Assembly: GCF_000733935.1 (NCBI RefSeq)
Contig: NZ_JPON01000001.1
Span: forward strand, 3,546,623-3,610,622
Reading direction: 5' to 3'
Source: Methylomarinum vadi
Lineage (GTDB): Bacteria; Pseudomonadota; Gammaproteobacteria; Methylococcales; Methylomonadaceae
Length of the DNA stretch: 64,000 bases
Shown: one piece after another, positions 36,363-46,476 of the stretch
Position numbering within the stretch: position 1 is the first letter of the stretch
Layout of the letters: every line of letters begins with the position of its first letter
Notes under the pieces: model-generated
Told to the model about the DNA's origin: nothing
The model's database searches: none
Seen by the model: the letters and a program-made list of their open reading frames with translations, nothing else
Program-made: the position numbers and the translations under genes

Positions 36363-36441
36363 CTCCGCTTGACAGCCCGGACCGCAACGCCGGTTGCCCC
36401 ACGCGATTGCCATATGACCATTATCTTTCGAGAATCACAAC

Positions 36442-37869
36442 ATGATCTTAAGTTTCATCTTTTTCCTGCTAGTCTTCGTTCTCATTGGCGTCAGCTCGTT
36501 GTTCCAGAGCCGAGGCGATAAAAAGGACTATTATTTGGCCAGCGGTTCGGTGCATCCCGCCCTGGTCGGCTTATCCGCCGTCGCCACCAACAACAGCGGC
36601 TATATGTTCATCGGCGTGATCGGTTATACCTACGTCACCGGCCTGGCTTCGATCTGGCTGATGTGCGGCTGGATACTGGGGGATTATCTCGGTTCGACCT
36701 TTATTCATTCGCGTTTGCACCAATCGACTCGTGCCTCGGGCGAGGTCAGTTATGCTGGCGTGTTGAGTAATTGGCACGGCGAGAATTACGAACGCTTGCA
36801 AAAACTGATCGCCTTGATTTCTTTGGTCTTCTTGATGGCTTATTCCAGTGCCCAATTGGTGGCCGGCAGCAAGGCCTTGCATGTGTTATTCGGCTGGCCG
36901 CAGTGGGCCGGCGCGGTGATGGGTACGGTGTTGGTCATTCTGTATTGTTTCGCCGGCGGCATCCGTGCGTCGATCTGGACCGACGCCGCGCAATCGGTCG
37001 TTATGATGTTGGCGATGGGACTGTTGTTGGTGGTGGCGGTCAATTCGCTGGGAGGCATCGACGGCGCCATCCAAAGAATGGACCGAGTGCCGGGCTTCAT
37101 GGATTGGTTTCCGAAGGATGAGGTGCTTCCCGGCTTGGCTGGTGGCATCGTCTTCATTGTAGGCTGGATGTTCGCCGGCCTGTCCGTGATCGGCCAGCCG
37201 CATATCATGGTGCGCTTCATGACCCTGGACGACATCGATCATATGCGTCAAGCCAGGCTTTGGTATTACCTATGGTTCATCGTCTTCTATTGCATGGCGA
37301 CCGCTGTCGGCATGCTGTCGCGCGTTTATCTGGGCGATATGAGTTCCTTCGACGCCGAACTAGCGTTGCCGACCATGGCCCAGCAATTGTTGCCGCCGGT
37401 GTTGGTCGGATTGATCCTAGCTGGCATTTTCGCCGCCACGATGAGTACTGCCGATTCGCTGATTTTGAGTTGTTCGGCCTCGCTGACTCACGATCTGTTG
37501 CCGCACAAGAGCGAAAACATGCTGCTACTGAAATCGATGACGACGCTGATCGCGTTGTCCGCCTTGCTATGGGCCTTCGTCAATAGCCAAAGCGTGTTCA
37601 GTCTGGTCATCATGGCCTGGTCCGGCCTGGCCAGCGCCTTCGCGCCGTTGTTGATCGTGCTGAGTCTGGGAGCAAAACCCGGTCAAAAATCCACGCTGCT
37701 GGCGGTGTGTGCGGGATTATCGGCGGCGTTAATATGGCGCTATTTAGGCTGGAACAATGTCGTCTACGAAGGCATGGCCGGCATGTTGACGGGTTTGTTG
37801 ATCTTTTACGGTGACGCACAATACCGAAAAATGAGGCTTGGCTGGGTGTCTTCTTCGCCAGATAAATAA
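36442..37869 (+). CDS. Sodium:solute symporter (SSS family, PutP-like)
   Basis: A 475-residue symporter with 12-13 hydrophobic segments. SSS features: DYYLASGSVHP after helix 1, LSAVATNNSGYMFIGVIGY with sodium-site residues, CFAGGIRASIWTDAAQSVVMM and GIFAATMSTADSLILSCSA, the most conserved SSS segment. The pattern is closest to PutP sodium/proline symporters. Beside the ectoine operon, uptake or recapture of a compatible solute is a reasonable inference. Confidence 0.8.
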   Translation: MILSFIFFLLVFVLIGVSSLFQSRGDKKDYYLASGSVHPALVGLSAVATNNSGYMFIGVIGYTYVTGLASIWLMCGWILGDYLGSTFIHSRLHQSTRASGEVSYAGVLSNWHGENYERLQKLIALISLVFLMAYSSAQLVAGSKALHVLFGWPQWAGAVMGTVLVILYCFAGGIRASIWTDAAQSVVMMLAMGLLLVVAVNSLGGIDGAIQRMDRVPGFMDWFPKDEVLPGLAGGIVFIVGWMFAGLSVIGQPHIMVRFMTLDDIDHMRQARLWYYLWFIVFYCMATAVGMLSRVYLGDMSSFDAELALPTMAQQLLPPVLVGLILAGIFAATMSTADSLILSCSASLTHDLLPHKSENMLLLKSMTTLIALSALLWAFVNSQSVFSLVIMAWSGLASAFAPLLIVLSLGAKPGQKSTLLAVCAGLSAALIWRYLGWNNVVYEGMAGMLTGLLIFYGDAQYRKMRLGWVSSSPDK

Positions 37870-37994
37870 ATTCACGTTTATCCTCCTCATCCGAGAATCC
37901 CTTATTTTTATTCCGAACTGACCAGGCCGAGTGGCTCCTGTTGTCAAAGCTTAACCGAAGATAAGCCGAGTATACTGTCGTTGAGTTGGTTAAT

Positions 37995-38580
37995 TATCCA
38001 TCATAAGGTTTAAACCACCGGCTTTAGCCGGTCAGCTTTAGCTGCGATAATTTGCCCAAGGAGGTGGCGATGGACTATAGATACGGCAGCCATACGGTTT
38101 ACCAAATTGAGTATCATTTTGTTTGGGTTACGAAGTATCGTTATAAAGTGCTGAAGGATGAAATAGCCGAACGAGTGAGAGACTTGGTGCGGCAGACATG
38201 CGAAGCCTTTGAGATACGGATTATCAAAGGTGTCGTGAGCAAAGATCATGTGCACATTTTGGTGAGTGCGCCGCCGACTATGGCCCCAAGCGAAATCATG
38301 AGGCGAATCAAGGGACGAACTTCGAGCTATCTGTTCGAAGAGTTCCCGCACTTGAAAAAGCGATATTGGGGTCGACATTTTTGAGCCCGCGGTTATTTTT
38401 GCGCCACAGTGGGGCAAATGACTGATGAGATGATAAAGCAATATTTGGAGCATCACTTTGAACCTAATCCAAACGATAATTTCAAGATGGAGCCCGACTA
38501 AGACGCGTCGTTTAGTCGACGCGTATCCGGACTTTCAGTCCGTTATTGGAACCCACCCGCTTGAGCGGGTGGTTGTTTAG
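37995..38580 (+). mobile_element. IS200-group element, copy C
   Basis: Left flank TAAT. Joining the flanks gives TTGATATCAA, a palindromic target with no recognisable gene around it. Confidence 0.9.
38070..38501 (+). pseudogene. tnpA: TnpA with in-frame UGA (copy C)
   Basis: Sequence matches copy A; the UGA is at 38382-38384. Confidence 0.85.
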
Positions 38581-38640
38581 TGATATCAATCCAGCGCGTT
38601 TTTACAAAGTGTTTTCAGCAGCAGAAACCAAACCGAAGTA

Positions 38641-39526
38641 ATGGATTTTCCGTATTGTGGTCATACAGGCATGAACAAAGTATCTGAGCGGCGCTTACGG
38701 GCGTATGTTTATGAGCTAACCGGTAAAATTGGCGAACACGATATTTTTCATCCGGATGCGCTTTGTGCCGCGGAGGCATATATCAGTGAAGATTGGCGGT
38801 GACAAGGCTACGCCGTTAATAAACAAACATATTCCTCACAAAGGGTTGCCTGCGCTAATCTTGAAATTACCCGTCCCGGTGGCGGTGCTGACGATGATGT
38901 CATTGTGATCGGTGCGCATTATGATTCGGTCTTGGGTAGTCCGGGCGCTAATGATAATGGCAGCGGGGTTGCAGCTTTGCTAGAACTTTCTCGCCTATTC
39001 AAGGAGGTTACGCCAAAAATTGGTTTGCGTTTCGCCGCTTTCGTGAACGAAGAACCGCCTTTTTTTCTTCTGGAACAGCATGGGCAGTATGATCTATGCG
39101 GAAGCGGCCCGGCAACGCGGTGATGTAATCCGCTTTATGATTTCGCTGGAGACCATCGGCTATTATCGAAATCAAAAGGGCAGTCAAACCTACCCCCCAT
39201 TGCTGAAGTATTTTTATCCAGATACCGGCAACTTTATCGCATTTGTTTCCAATTTGAGCTCCCGCAGCATCATGAAAGACTGTGTCCGAACGTTTTCCTC
39301 GGTCACGGATTTCCCGGTGCAATCCATTGCCACTCTGGAACTTGTGCCAGGCGTAACCTGGAGCGATCATCTGGCGTTTTGGCGGCACGGATATAAGGCT
39401 TTCATGATCACAGATACCGCCTTTTATCGTTATCCCTATTATCATACGGCGCAAGATACACCGGATAAGCTCAACTACGAGCCGTTCGTAGCAATGACCA
39501 ATTGGATTGTTTTTGATGCTTTGTGA
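38641..39526 (+). pseudogene. M28-family metallopeptidase, decayed
   Basis: Zinc-peptidase pieces lie in order: LRAYVYELTGKIGEHDIF, a TGA (38800-38802) after EDWR, then QGYAVNKQTYSSQRVACANL, IGAHYDSVLGSPGANDNGSG (the M28 zinc motif with His and Asp) and FAAFVNEEPPFF. A frame change in the T-run near 39058-39068 leads to NSMGSMIYAEAARQRGD and the conserved end (YHTAQDTPDKLNYEP). One nonsense codon plus one homopolymer shift make it inactive as written. The 5' end after IS copy C is undefined. Confidence 0.8.
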
Positions 39527-39552
39527 TTTGACCGGTGTTGGGCCTAATTTAT

Positions 39553-39640
39553 AGGGCCGTCGGTGCGATTAGCATAGCGTAATCGCTCGCCTAGGAGTAT
39601 GACCTCCCTCCGATTACGCTTTCGCTAATCGAGGCTACGC
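39553..39640. repeat. Imperfect palindrome of a second repeat family
   Basis: GCGATTAGCATAGCGTAATCG on the left mirrors CGATTACGCTTTCGCTAATCG on the right around CTAGGAG. Distinct from the GTAGGATGTGC family. Confidence 0.65.
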
Positions 39641-39732
39641 GCTTTTATGACGTTTGAGGTGGAAAACAGACTTAACGGAAGGTGTAAACGTAGGGGGGTA
39701 ATGGCAACCAATGCTACTCCTAGTAGTTGTTA

Positions 39733-40728
39733 ATGAAAAGACGATTATTTTTAAAACTACTGCCTGGTTCGGCTACTATGGTTAGCATTATATTTGGGAT
39801 GAAGAGGTGCAGTATGAATCAGACCGTTTCCCATCTGGTTGTTGATCATTTGCCTCCTGCGCTTAAGATAGATGAAATAGGCTGGCAAGCTTTTTTGCAA
39901 AAATGGAACGATCAAATACTAAGTCTAGTAAAGAAACAAGTTTTGACTTATGAACAAGATTTTGATTGGGTTAAACGGTTTTTGCAACAAAACAACGTTG
40001 AATATCAAGAAGATCTGCTATCAGGAAGAATTAGTTATCCGTCTGAAACAGATTTAGATAAAAAAAATGCAGATCAACTGTTAAATTATATCGTCAAAGC
40101 AATCTATTTTAGAAAGAAAAGTCGAACAAAAGAAATACAAATCGTTGGAGGAAATGATTTGATTGACGAAGTATTACTCAACAACGGCTTACTTTTCCCT
40201 CCTGCAGATAAATCGGTGATTGATGCTCTAGAGCGACGGTTACAAGTAACTTTGCCTGAATCATACAAAGAATTTTTACAAGTCTCCAATGGCATGTTGA
40301 ATGTTTACGGACGATTATTACCCGATAATGAAGTTGATTGGTTAAGAATTCGCGACAAGGAAACCATGGAAACGTGGTGGATAGAAGGGGATGAACCTGA
40401 CGAGGAAGTTCCCGATGTGGGCTATTTCAGTTATGAAGCTAATGACGTGTTCGGTAATGCAGAGGATACCCGGGTTGAATATTTAGAAAAGTGTTTGCAG
40501 ATTGGCGATACCAATCAAATAATGAACGCTTCACTTTGGCTGTTGAATCCGGTGATCCAAAATGGACCGAACGACTGGGAATGTTGGGTTTGGAATCCGG
40601 GTGACCCGAGTGTTCCACGTTATCGTAATTTCAAAGAAATGATGGAAATTCGCTATCGCATCGATGTCGCCAGTTTGAAAATCGATTTACTTTATTTGGA
40701 AGAAGAATTTAATCAACGGAGCTCGTAG
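39733..40728 (+). CDS. SUKH (SMI1/KNR4)-domain protein with Tat-like leader
   Basis: A 331-residue protein. The N-terminus KRRLFLKLLPGSATMVSI contains RRxFLK, the twin-arginine export pattern, with a hydrophobic stretch after it. A SUKH domain sits mid-protein (VIDALERRLQVTLPESYKEF, then LQVSNGMLNVYG near 185, and the acidic WWIEGDEPDEE). SUKH proteins often act as immunity proteins against secreted nuclease toxins; no toxin gene is adjacent. Low GC. ATG 39733 is chosen over a TTG two codons earlier; no ribosome site is clear. Confidence 0.65.
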   Translation: MKRRLFLKLLPGSATMVSIIFGMKRCSMNQTVSHLVVDHLPPALKIDEIGWQAFLQKWNDQILSLVKKQVLTYEQDFDWVKRFLQQNNVEYQEDLLSGRISYPSETDLDKKNADQLLNYIVKAIYFRKKSRTKEIQIVGGNDLIDEVLLNNGLLFPPADKSVIDALERRLQVTLPESYKEFLQVSNGMLNVYGRLLPDNEVDWLRIRDKETMETWWIEGDEPDEEVPDVGYFSYEANDVFGNAEDTRVEYLEKCLQIGDTNQIMNASLWLLNPVIQNGPNDWECWVWNPGDPSVPRYRNFKEMMEIRYRIDVASLKIDLLYLEEEFNQRSS

Positions 40729-40753
40729 CGTGCGGTGAGTTACGAACCGCACG
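40729..40753 (+). terminator. Hairpin after the SUKH gene
   Basis: CGTGCGG / CCGCACG with an 11-base loop begins at the stop codon's next base. It lacks a strong T-run. Confidence 0.5.
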
Positions 40754-40783
40754 ATTTACTAAACCGATTATGCCTCCTACTAG

Positions 40784-40964
40784 GTGCTCGGTACCATCGA
40801 CATTCCTGCCAAGTCCTTTAAAAACTGGATCAGCGGTTTCGATAGCATGACCGCCGAGCCGTAGGCGGTATTAACTTCTGTTGTACAAGGCGGAGAAGTT
40901 AAAACTACGGGAAGTACAAAAATCATTCCCGGACCACAAGCAATAGGATATTTTTTAGGTGATT
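40784..40964 (+). pseudogene. Coding remnants, unrecognised
   Basis: The 494-bp gap 40729-41222 holds no intact gene. Two short protein-like tails lie in it: VLGTIDIPAKSFKNWISGFD ending at TAG 40862-40864, and VVQGGEVKTTGSTKIIPGPQ ending near 40964. They look like 3' fragments of lost genes. Neither family is recognised. Confidence 0.3.
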
Positions 40965-41222
40965 AGGCAAATCAAATTGCATAGCAGAGACAGCTAATTG
41001 TAATTTCGGCTATCAATTGTTAGTACAAGAACCTTGGCAACAGTTACTTGCACAGAAGATTGCATCGGTTTCTGTTTTTCAAGTCTGTCCTTCTAAATGG
41101 GTGGAGCCACCAGATCTGACCGGCGCAAAACCTATTAACCACCTATAAACAGGTTCGCTGATCTGTATTTGGATGTAGTGGAATAATTTTCAATTGTAAT
41201 TCGCTATTGGGGTTTGCAGACA

Positions 41223-42317
41223 ATGCCGGATAATTTTATTGATTATGATGGGAAACTGCCAAATTATAGATTGGACTTTTTTTGCCCTACCCGGGATTTT
41301 TCCGCAGAAACTCTAGAGCAATTAATGCAGTGTATTGAAGGTCTTGCTCCTGGTGTTCATATAGGTTGGAAACTCAAATTTACTATTAAAGAACGTTTAA
41401 TAAATGAAGTGTGGACGGAAGATCTTCAATATAAAAACATTTCTGTTGGAAAAAAGAGGCTTGAATTTTTGATCAAAATATCTGAAAAATATGGGTGTTT
41501 TGGAGAGAATTCGTTTTGGAACGGAGATTTGGCAAATCTAGTTAAACTACATTTTATTCCTACGAGGCTTTATCTGCCGGGGATGTCAACACCAACTTCA
41601 TGGGGCTATCATTTAGAGCTTGATATTGCGCAACATTTAACGGAATTTGATGCTTTATTTGAGGTTGTGGCAGAGGTTTCCAATGCTCAATATTCATCAT
41701 GGAGCTTTGTCGATACGAATGATAATTTATTTTTAGTCAATAAGGCTTTAGAACGGAATCTGTCTTTTGACGCGCGCTTTCCTGATCAGCATCAATTCGT
41801 TCAAGAGTTGGCTTTGCATTTGCCGCATTTAAAAAATTCCAATTACGTGGCCTATAAGCGAGCGGTTCCGCGTATTCTTTGGCAAAATTATTGGAATGCT
41901 GAAACGGCTAAGTTTTATAACTTTCCCGATCCTCAACAAGACGAGAGAATAATGCCGTTGGCAAAGCAATTGTCGAATGGAGGATGGCGTTTTAAGCTAA
42001 CCAAAGAACCTCTTGATATTTTGCGGGCTGATCATCGTGAAGCCATTATCTGGGCTTATCGGCGATTTCAGCCAGTGGGTATGACTGTCGAAGAGTTCGA
42101 ACGATCGACTCCTTCTCAATCACCAAACTGCAGTATGGAGGATTTACAGCGAATATTGGAACAGCCTCGGAAAACAATATCGCAGGAAGAGCAGGAAAAG
42201 GCAATCAAGAAATTACGGCAAGGCATAAAGCAAGCAGCTAAAAAAATATCGTCAAAACACAATGAAAAAATCGAGGCCAATACTTTGACATTTCTTTCCA
42301 AGCTGAAAAAGAAATGA
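41223..42317 (+). CDS. Unknown protein
   Basis: A 364-residue soluble, AT-rich protein. Features: aromatic-rich N-terminal half (VHIGWKLKF, SWGYHLELDIAQHLTEFDAL), a central region with RILWQNYWNAETAKFYNF, and a lysine-rich helical tail (QEEQEKAIKKLRQGIKQAAK). No membrane segment or signal. ATG 41223 has GGGG 11 bases upstream. Its place after a SUKH gene and gene fragments suggests a polymorphic-toxin or immunity island, but that is only context. Confidence 0.5.
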   Translation: MPDNFIDYDGKLPNYRLDFFCPTRDFSAETLEQLMQCIEGLAPGVHIGWKLKFTIKERLINEVWTEDLQYKNISVGKKRLEFLIKISEKYGCFGENSFWNGDLANLVKLHFIPTRLYLPGMSTPTSWGYHLELDIAQHLTEFDALFEVVAEVSNAQYSSWSFVDTNDNLFLVNKALERNLSFDARFPDQHQFVQELALHLPHLKNSNYVAYKRAVPRILWQNYWNAETAKFYNFPDPQQDERIMPLAKQLSNGGWRFKLTKEPLDILRADHREAIIWAYRRFQPVGMTVEEFERSTPSQSPNCSMEDLQRILEQPRKTISQEEQEKAIKKLRQGIKQAAKKISSKHNEKIEANTLTFLSKLKKK

Positions 42318-42603
42318 ACTCGAAGCTAAATCCATAAAAATTGTTTTTCACGACAAAACAAAATCACATGTTGCTATTTTACAATGACTTTTTGTTGCTC
42401 GCTTGTATTCAACAGAACTTGAAAGCTTCTTTTTTGCTTAAAGGGATACGCCGATTGACTTGAGCAATAAGGTTAGTTTAATTGGGGCTCATTCTGTCGG
42501 CTGTATTTCTTGGTAACCGGCATAGCTGTTAAAATAATCGTTTAATCGCTTCTATGGCCTTTTTTGATTCTCCTTCTCAATTTTCCATTCATACGGACAC
42601 ACT

Positions 42604-44250
42604 ATGAAATTAGAAAAGTCTTCTCGTTTTTCCCCATCTCCGGGGCCGGTTGTTACTATTGTGCTTGATGGCGTGGGTATTTCTCCGCGCGAGGAAGGCG
42701 ATGCGGTTAAAACCGCTCGAACGCCCATGTTAGACAAGCTGATGGCGAATTTCCCTATGACCGCCTTGCGCGCGCATGGCACGGCGGTCGGCATGCCTAG
42801 CGACGGCGACATGGGCAACAGCGAGGTCGGCCACAATGCCATCGGTGCCGGTCGCGTATTCGCTCAAGGCGCCAAGCTGGTCGCCGAGTCCATTGCTAGC
42901 GGCAATTTATGGCAAGGCCAAGCCTGGCATGAAGTCGTCGATACCGCTAAGCAAGGCGGCACCCTGCATTTCATGGGGTTGTTCTCGGACGGCAACGTGC
43001 ATTCCCACATAGACCACCTAAAAGCGATGCTGGAGCAAGCCAAGCAAGAAGGCGTTGCTAAGGTGCGGATTCATATCTTGCTGGACGGACGCGACGTGGG
43101 CGAGACCTCGGCATTGGATTACGTTGATCCGTTCGAAACCTATCTGGATGAATTGCGCAATGCCGAATTCGACGTGGCGATTGCGTCCGGTGGCGGCCGT
43201 ATGACCATCACGATGGACCGTTACGAAGCGCATTGGGCCATGGTGCAGCGCGGCTGGGACATCCACGTGCGCGGCGAGGGTCGGCAATTCGCCAGCGCCC
43301 ATGAAGCCATCGAGACTTATCGTGAAGAACTGAAGGTGATCGACCAGGATCTGCCGGGTTTCGTGATCGCCAAAGACGGCCAACCATTGGGCCCGATTGT
43401 CGACGGCGACGCGGTGGTGTTCTTTAATTTCCGTGGCGACCGTGCCATCGAAATTTCTCGCGCTTTTACCGAGGAGGATTTCACGGCCTTCAATCGCGGC
43501 CCGCTGCCTAAGGTTACTTATGCCGGTATGATGCAATATGACGGCGATACCAAAATGCCGGCGCGCTTTCTGGTCGAACCCCCGGCGATCGAAAGAACGA
43601 TGGGGGAATATCTGGCCAAAAACAGCATTCCGCAATACGCGATCAGCGAGACGCAGAAATACGGCCACGTCACGTATTTCTGGAACGGCAACCGCTCCGG
43701 AAAATTCGATGAAGCGCAGGAAACCTATGTCGAAATCCCCAGCGACGTCGTACCTTTCGAACAACGTCCGTGGATGAAATGCGCCGAGATCACCGACGCG
43801 TTGATCGACGCGATTCGCAGCGGCAAATACCGCTATTTGCGGGTCAATTACGCCAACGGCGACATGGTCGGCCATACCGGCAATTTCGAAGCTGCCGTCA
43901 CCTCGATGCAGGGGTTGGACCTGCAATTGGCGCGCTTGATTCCGGTCATTTTGGAAGTGGGCGGCACGGCGATCATTACCGCCGACCATGGCAACGCCGA
44001 TGAAATGTACGAGCTGGATAAAAAAGGTTTCGTGAAAAGGGATGCGGAGGGCCGGACCAAAGCCAAAACGTCGCACACCCTGAATCCTGTGCCTTTCGTG
44101 CTGATTTCCGGGGAAATGGCTCCGGCTTACCAATTGCGCCAGGATCTGGAAGCGCCAGGTCTGTCGAACATAGCGGCCACTGTGTTGAATCTGCTGGGCT
44201 TTGAAGCGCCGGAAGATTACGATCCGAGCCTGATCGAACCGGCCCAATAA
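42604..44250 (+). CDS. gpmI: 2,3-bisphosphoglycerate-independent phosphoglycerate mutase
   Basis: A 548-residue GpmI, interconverting 3- and 2-phosphoglycerate with two Mn ions. [16 protein letters not shown] holds the first metal Asp. The nucleophile Ser is in [16 protein letters not shown] near residue 70. Later metal-site segments are [18 protein letters not shown] and [10 protein letters not shown]. The length is slightly above the common 510-515 because of an N-terminal addition. No clear operon partners. Confidence 0.95.
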   Translation: MKLEKSSRFSPSPGPVVTIVLDGVGISPREEGDAVKTARTPMLDKLMANFPMTALRAHGTAVGMPSDGDMGNSEVGHNAIGAGRVFAQGAKLVAESIASGNLWQGQAWHEVVDTAKQGGTLHFMGLFSDGNVHSHIDHLKAMLEQAKQEGVAKVRIHILLDGRDVGETSALDYVDPFETYLDELRNAEFDVAIASGGGRMTITMDRYEAHWAMVQRGWDIHVRGEGRQFASAHEAIETYREELKVIDQDLPGFVIAKDGQPLGPIVDGDAVVFFNFRGDRAIEISRAFTEEDFTAFNRGPLPKVTYAGMMQYDGDTKMPARFLVEPPAIERTMGEYLAKNSIPQYAISETQKYGHVTYFWNGNRSGKFDEAQETYVEIPSDVVPFEQRPWMKCAEITDALIDAIRSGKYRYLRVNYANGDMVGHTGNFEAAVTSMQGLDLQLARLIPVILEVGGTAIITADHGNADEMYELDKKGFVKRDAEGRTKAKTSHTLNPVPFVLISGEMAPAYQLRQDLEAPGLSNIAATVLNLLGFEAPEDYDPSLIEPAQ

Positions 44251-44499
44251 AACCTCTGTTCGCTGCGGGATGTTGCTAGCACCTGCAGCGATCTTCAAAT
44301 TAACCCGCATAGTTGGCAATTGTTTAGCGGGCTGCGCTAAGCCCCTGTCGCGCTAGCGGAAATTGACTGTAAAAATTCCCGGGCTCGGCGCAAAATGTTA
44401 AGATTTAACTTGGCGCCTGAATGTAAAACAAGCAGAAAAAGCACATTCCAATCAACTGATTTAAGGCGTTAATCCAGTGTTTCTAGTCCCGGAGTAGTT

Positions 44500-45117
44500 A
44501 TGAAAAGATTAGACCGACCGTTTAAGAAGCTATTCCGTTACCACAATTACGATTTCCTGGAGAAGCATAGTGGAGCCATTTATGGCGTTTGGAAAGATTT
44601 TCGCCTCGCTTATTTGAATCCGGGATGGTTTCAATTTGCCAAGGAAAATGAGGGTGAACCGCAAATTTCCGAGCAATGGGGACTGGGACGGTCGATTATG
44701 GATTGCGTCGCCGGAGAGGTTAAAGCCTTGTACCTCGAAAAATTGAATGTCTGCCTCAAGTCCAATACTGTCTGGGGTCATAAATATGAATGTTCGAGCG
44801 CTAACGTCTTCCGGCTTTACCATCAGATTGTTTATCCGTTGCCAAAACATGAGGGATTGCTCTTCGTTAACTCGCTAGTCGTCGAAAGGCCGCATGATCC
44901 CGGACGAAGGCGAGAGAGGGACGCGGACGAATCCGCCTATTTGGATCAGAACGGATTTATTTGTCAGTGCGCTTATTGTCGAAGGGTGAAAAACTTTCGC
45001 TATGCTGAACGTTGGGACTGGGTGGGCGAATGGGTTACACGTTGTCCCGGCAATACCAGCCATACCTTCTGTCCGTCCTGCTTCGGCCATTATTTTCCGA
45101 TTGAGACGTCCGATTGA
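44500..45117 (+). CDS. PAS-like sensor protein with cysteine-rich tail
   Basis: A 205-residue protein. Residues 15-130 look like a PAS domain (IYGVWKDFRLAYLNPGWFQF ... GLLFVNSLVVERP). The tail carries CQCAYCRRVKNF, a Trp-rich stretch and FCPSCF, resembling the Cys motif after PAS in some signalling proteins (CxxCRRV ... CPxC), probably for zinc or a redox centre. No kinase or output domain is attached. ATG 44500 has GGAG 11 bases before it. Confidence 0.55.
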   Translation: MKRLDRPFKKLFRYHNYDFLEKHSGAIYGVWKDFRLAYLNPGWFQFAKENEGEPQISEQWGLGRSIMDCVAGEVKALYLEKLNVCLKSNTVWGHKYECSSANVFRLYHQIVYPLPKHEGLLFVNSLVVERPHDPGRRRERDADESAYLDQNGFICQCAYCRRVKNFRYAERWDWVGEWVTRCPGNTSHTFCPSCFGHYFPIETSD

Positions 45118-45250
45118 CCGGCAGCAATATAGCGACGAACGAATCATCAGGTACTGGTGGCTTCCTAAAAGGATGACAAAAATCTGGTAAAAAACCGACT
45201 CGACTATATGATGAGGGGATTGCTATTGGTCAATGTCGCATCGATGATTA

Positions 45251-45394
45251 CTAACGCGGTTTTTTTCGGTACCAAAGAAATACACCCGCGCCGATTGCTC
45301 CTATCATTAACAACACCATTAAAACCGGGTGTTGATAAAACGAATCGAAAAAAGCCCCCATGCCTTGCGATGTACCACGATAATAAGGTCCCAT
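45251..45394 (-). CDS. Small single-span membrane protein (47 residues)
   Basis: A short frame starts at ATG 45394, six bases after GAGGGA. It encodes a glycine/aromatic-rich head (MGPYYRGTSQGMGAFFDSFY), one strongly hydrophobic helix (LMVLLMIGAIGAGVFLW) and a basic end (YRKKPR) that predicts a cytoplasmic C-terminus. The ribosome site and well-formed helix argue for a real gene. The family is unknown. Confidence 0.55.
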   Translation of the reverse strand: MGPYYRGTSQGMGAFFDSFYQHPVLMVLLMIGAIGAGVFLWYRKKPR

Positions 45395-45579
45395 AGCTTT
45401 CCCTCATTTTGTTTGAATTAGAATAACAGCCTGTTTTGGCCGGTTAGGTGGGATTGCCAAAAACATAATCGGATAAAATCAGCATCTTGTCTTGTCAATC
45501 ATTGAGAAGTCTACCTTGCAAAAGCGCGTTGTCTAGTTAACTTACCAATGTATATGATGGCGCCATAACGGAATTGATT

Positions 45580-46425
45580 ATGAAACGATTTTTGCTACTG
45601 ATTATTTCTATCTGGAAGCAGCAGATTAAATTGTATTTTTATGCGGCATTGATTGGCGCTGTATTGGGTGTACTGGTACTGGCGCCGAGTTATGAATTCA
45701 TTACGTTGCAAATCCTCAGTGAAGAAAATCTTTCTTCATTCGATTATATTCTCAGCCATGCTCAGGCCTTGTTGAAGGGCAATCTCAGCTTTAAGCTGGA
45801 ATTTTTGCTGTTTTATGCCGAAATCGGCGCCTTGTTGGGGTTGCTGTCGTTCGCGATCTATGGCTACGTGCATCGCAACCTGCATAGCATAGAGCTGTTA
45901 AAACACGAACTGGACAAGGACCTGATATCGATCATTGAACAAGGGGAAGGGCCGTGGTTGGAATTCAAATCTTCATTTCGCTGGGATATCGAACAATCGC
46001 GGGTCAATCGTTCACTGGAAACCGTGATTATGAAAACCCTGGCCGGTTTCTTAAACAGTGCTCACGGTGGAACCTTGTTGATCGGGGTGGCCGACGACGG
46101 GACGATTCTGGGGTTGGAACAGGATTTCCAATCGTTGAAAAAACAAAACCAAGACGGTTTCGAACAGGCCATCATGACGGCGGTTTCGAATAATCTCGGC
46201 GCTGATTTATGCCACTATCTGCATATATTATTTCATGTCCGGGATGGCAAGAACGTGTGCCGTGTCATCGTCTCACCCGCTCCCCGTCCCGTGTTTTTAA
46301 ACCAGGGCAACACGCCGAAATTTTTCCTCCGCACCGGCGGTGCGACCAGGGATCTCAATATTCGGGAAGCGCTGGAGTTCGTCCAAGGCCGCTGGAAACA
46401 AAAAGCCATTGCGCTCGATTCGTAG
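45580..46425 (+). CDS. Membrane protein with Schlafen AlbA_2-type domain
   Basis: A 281-residue protein. Two membrane helices (about 18-36 and 82-100) precede a cytosolic AlbA_2 domain: EGPWLEFKSSFRWD near 127, LETVIMKTLAGFLNSAHGGT and LLIGVADDGTILGLEQDF near 170, PRPVFLNQGNTPKFFLRTG near 240. AlbA_2 domains usually occur in soluble transcriptional or nucleic-acid-binding proteins; the membrane anchor is unusual. ATG 45580 follows CGGA; a TTG two codons earlier is less likely. Confidence 0.7.
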   Translation: MKRFLLLIISIWKQQIKLYFYAALIGAVLGVLVLAPSYEFITLQILSEENLSSFDYILSHAQALLKGNLSFKLEFLLFYAEIGALLGLLSFAIYGYVHRNLHSIELLKHELDKDLISIIEQGEGPWLEFKSSFRWDIEQSRVNRSLETVIMKTLAGFLNSAHGGTLLIGVADDGTILGLEQDFQSLKKQNQDGFEQAIMTAVSNNLGADLCHYLHILFHVRDGKNVCRVIVSPAPRPVFLNQGNTPKFFLRTGGATRDLNIREALEFVQGRWKQKAIALDS

Positions 46426-46476
46426 GGATGTTGAAGAGTGTCTGATTTTGCTGTGATCGGCGAGAATTGATTGCGG

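Noticed and set aside
37995-38580. IS200 copy C interrupting the M28 peptidase gene
   Set aside because: Joining its flanks does not extend the peptidase frame; the joined site is a TTGATATCAA palindrome in non-coding sequence.
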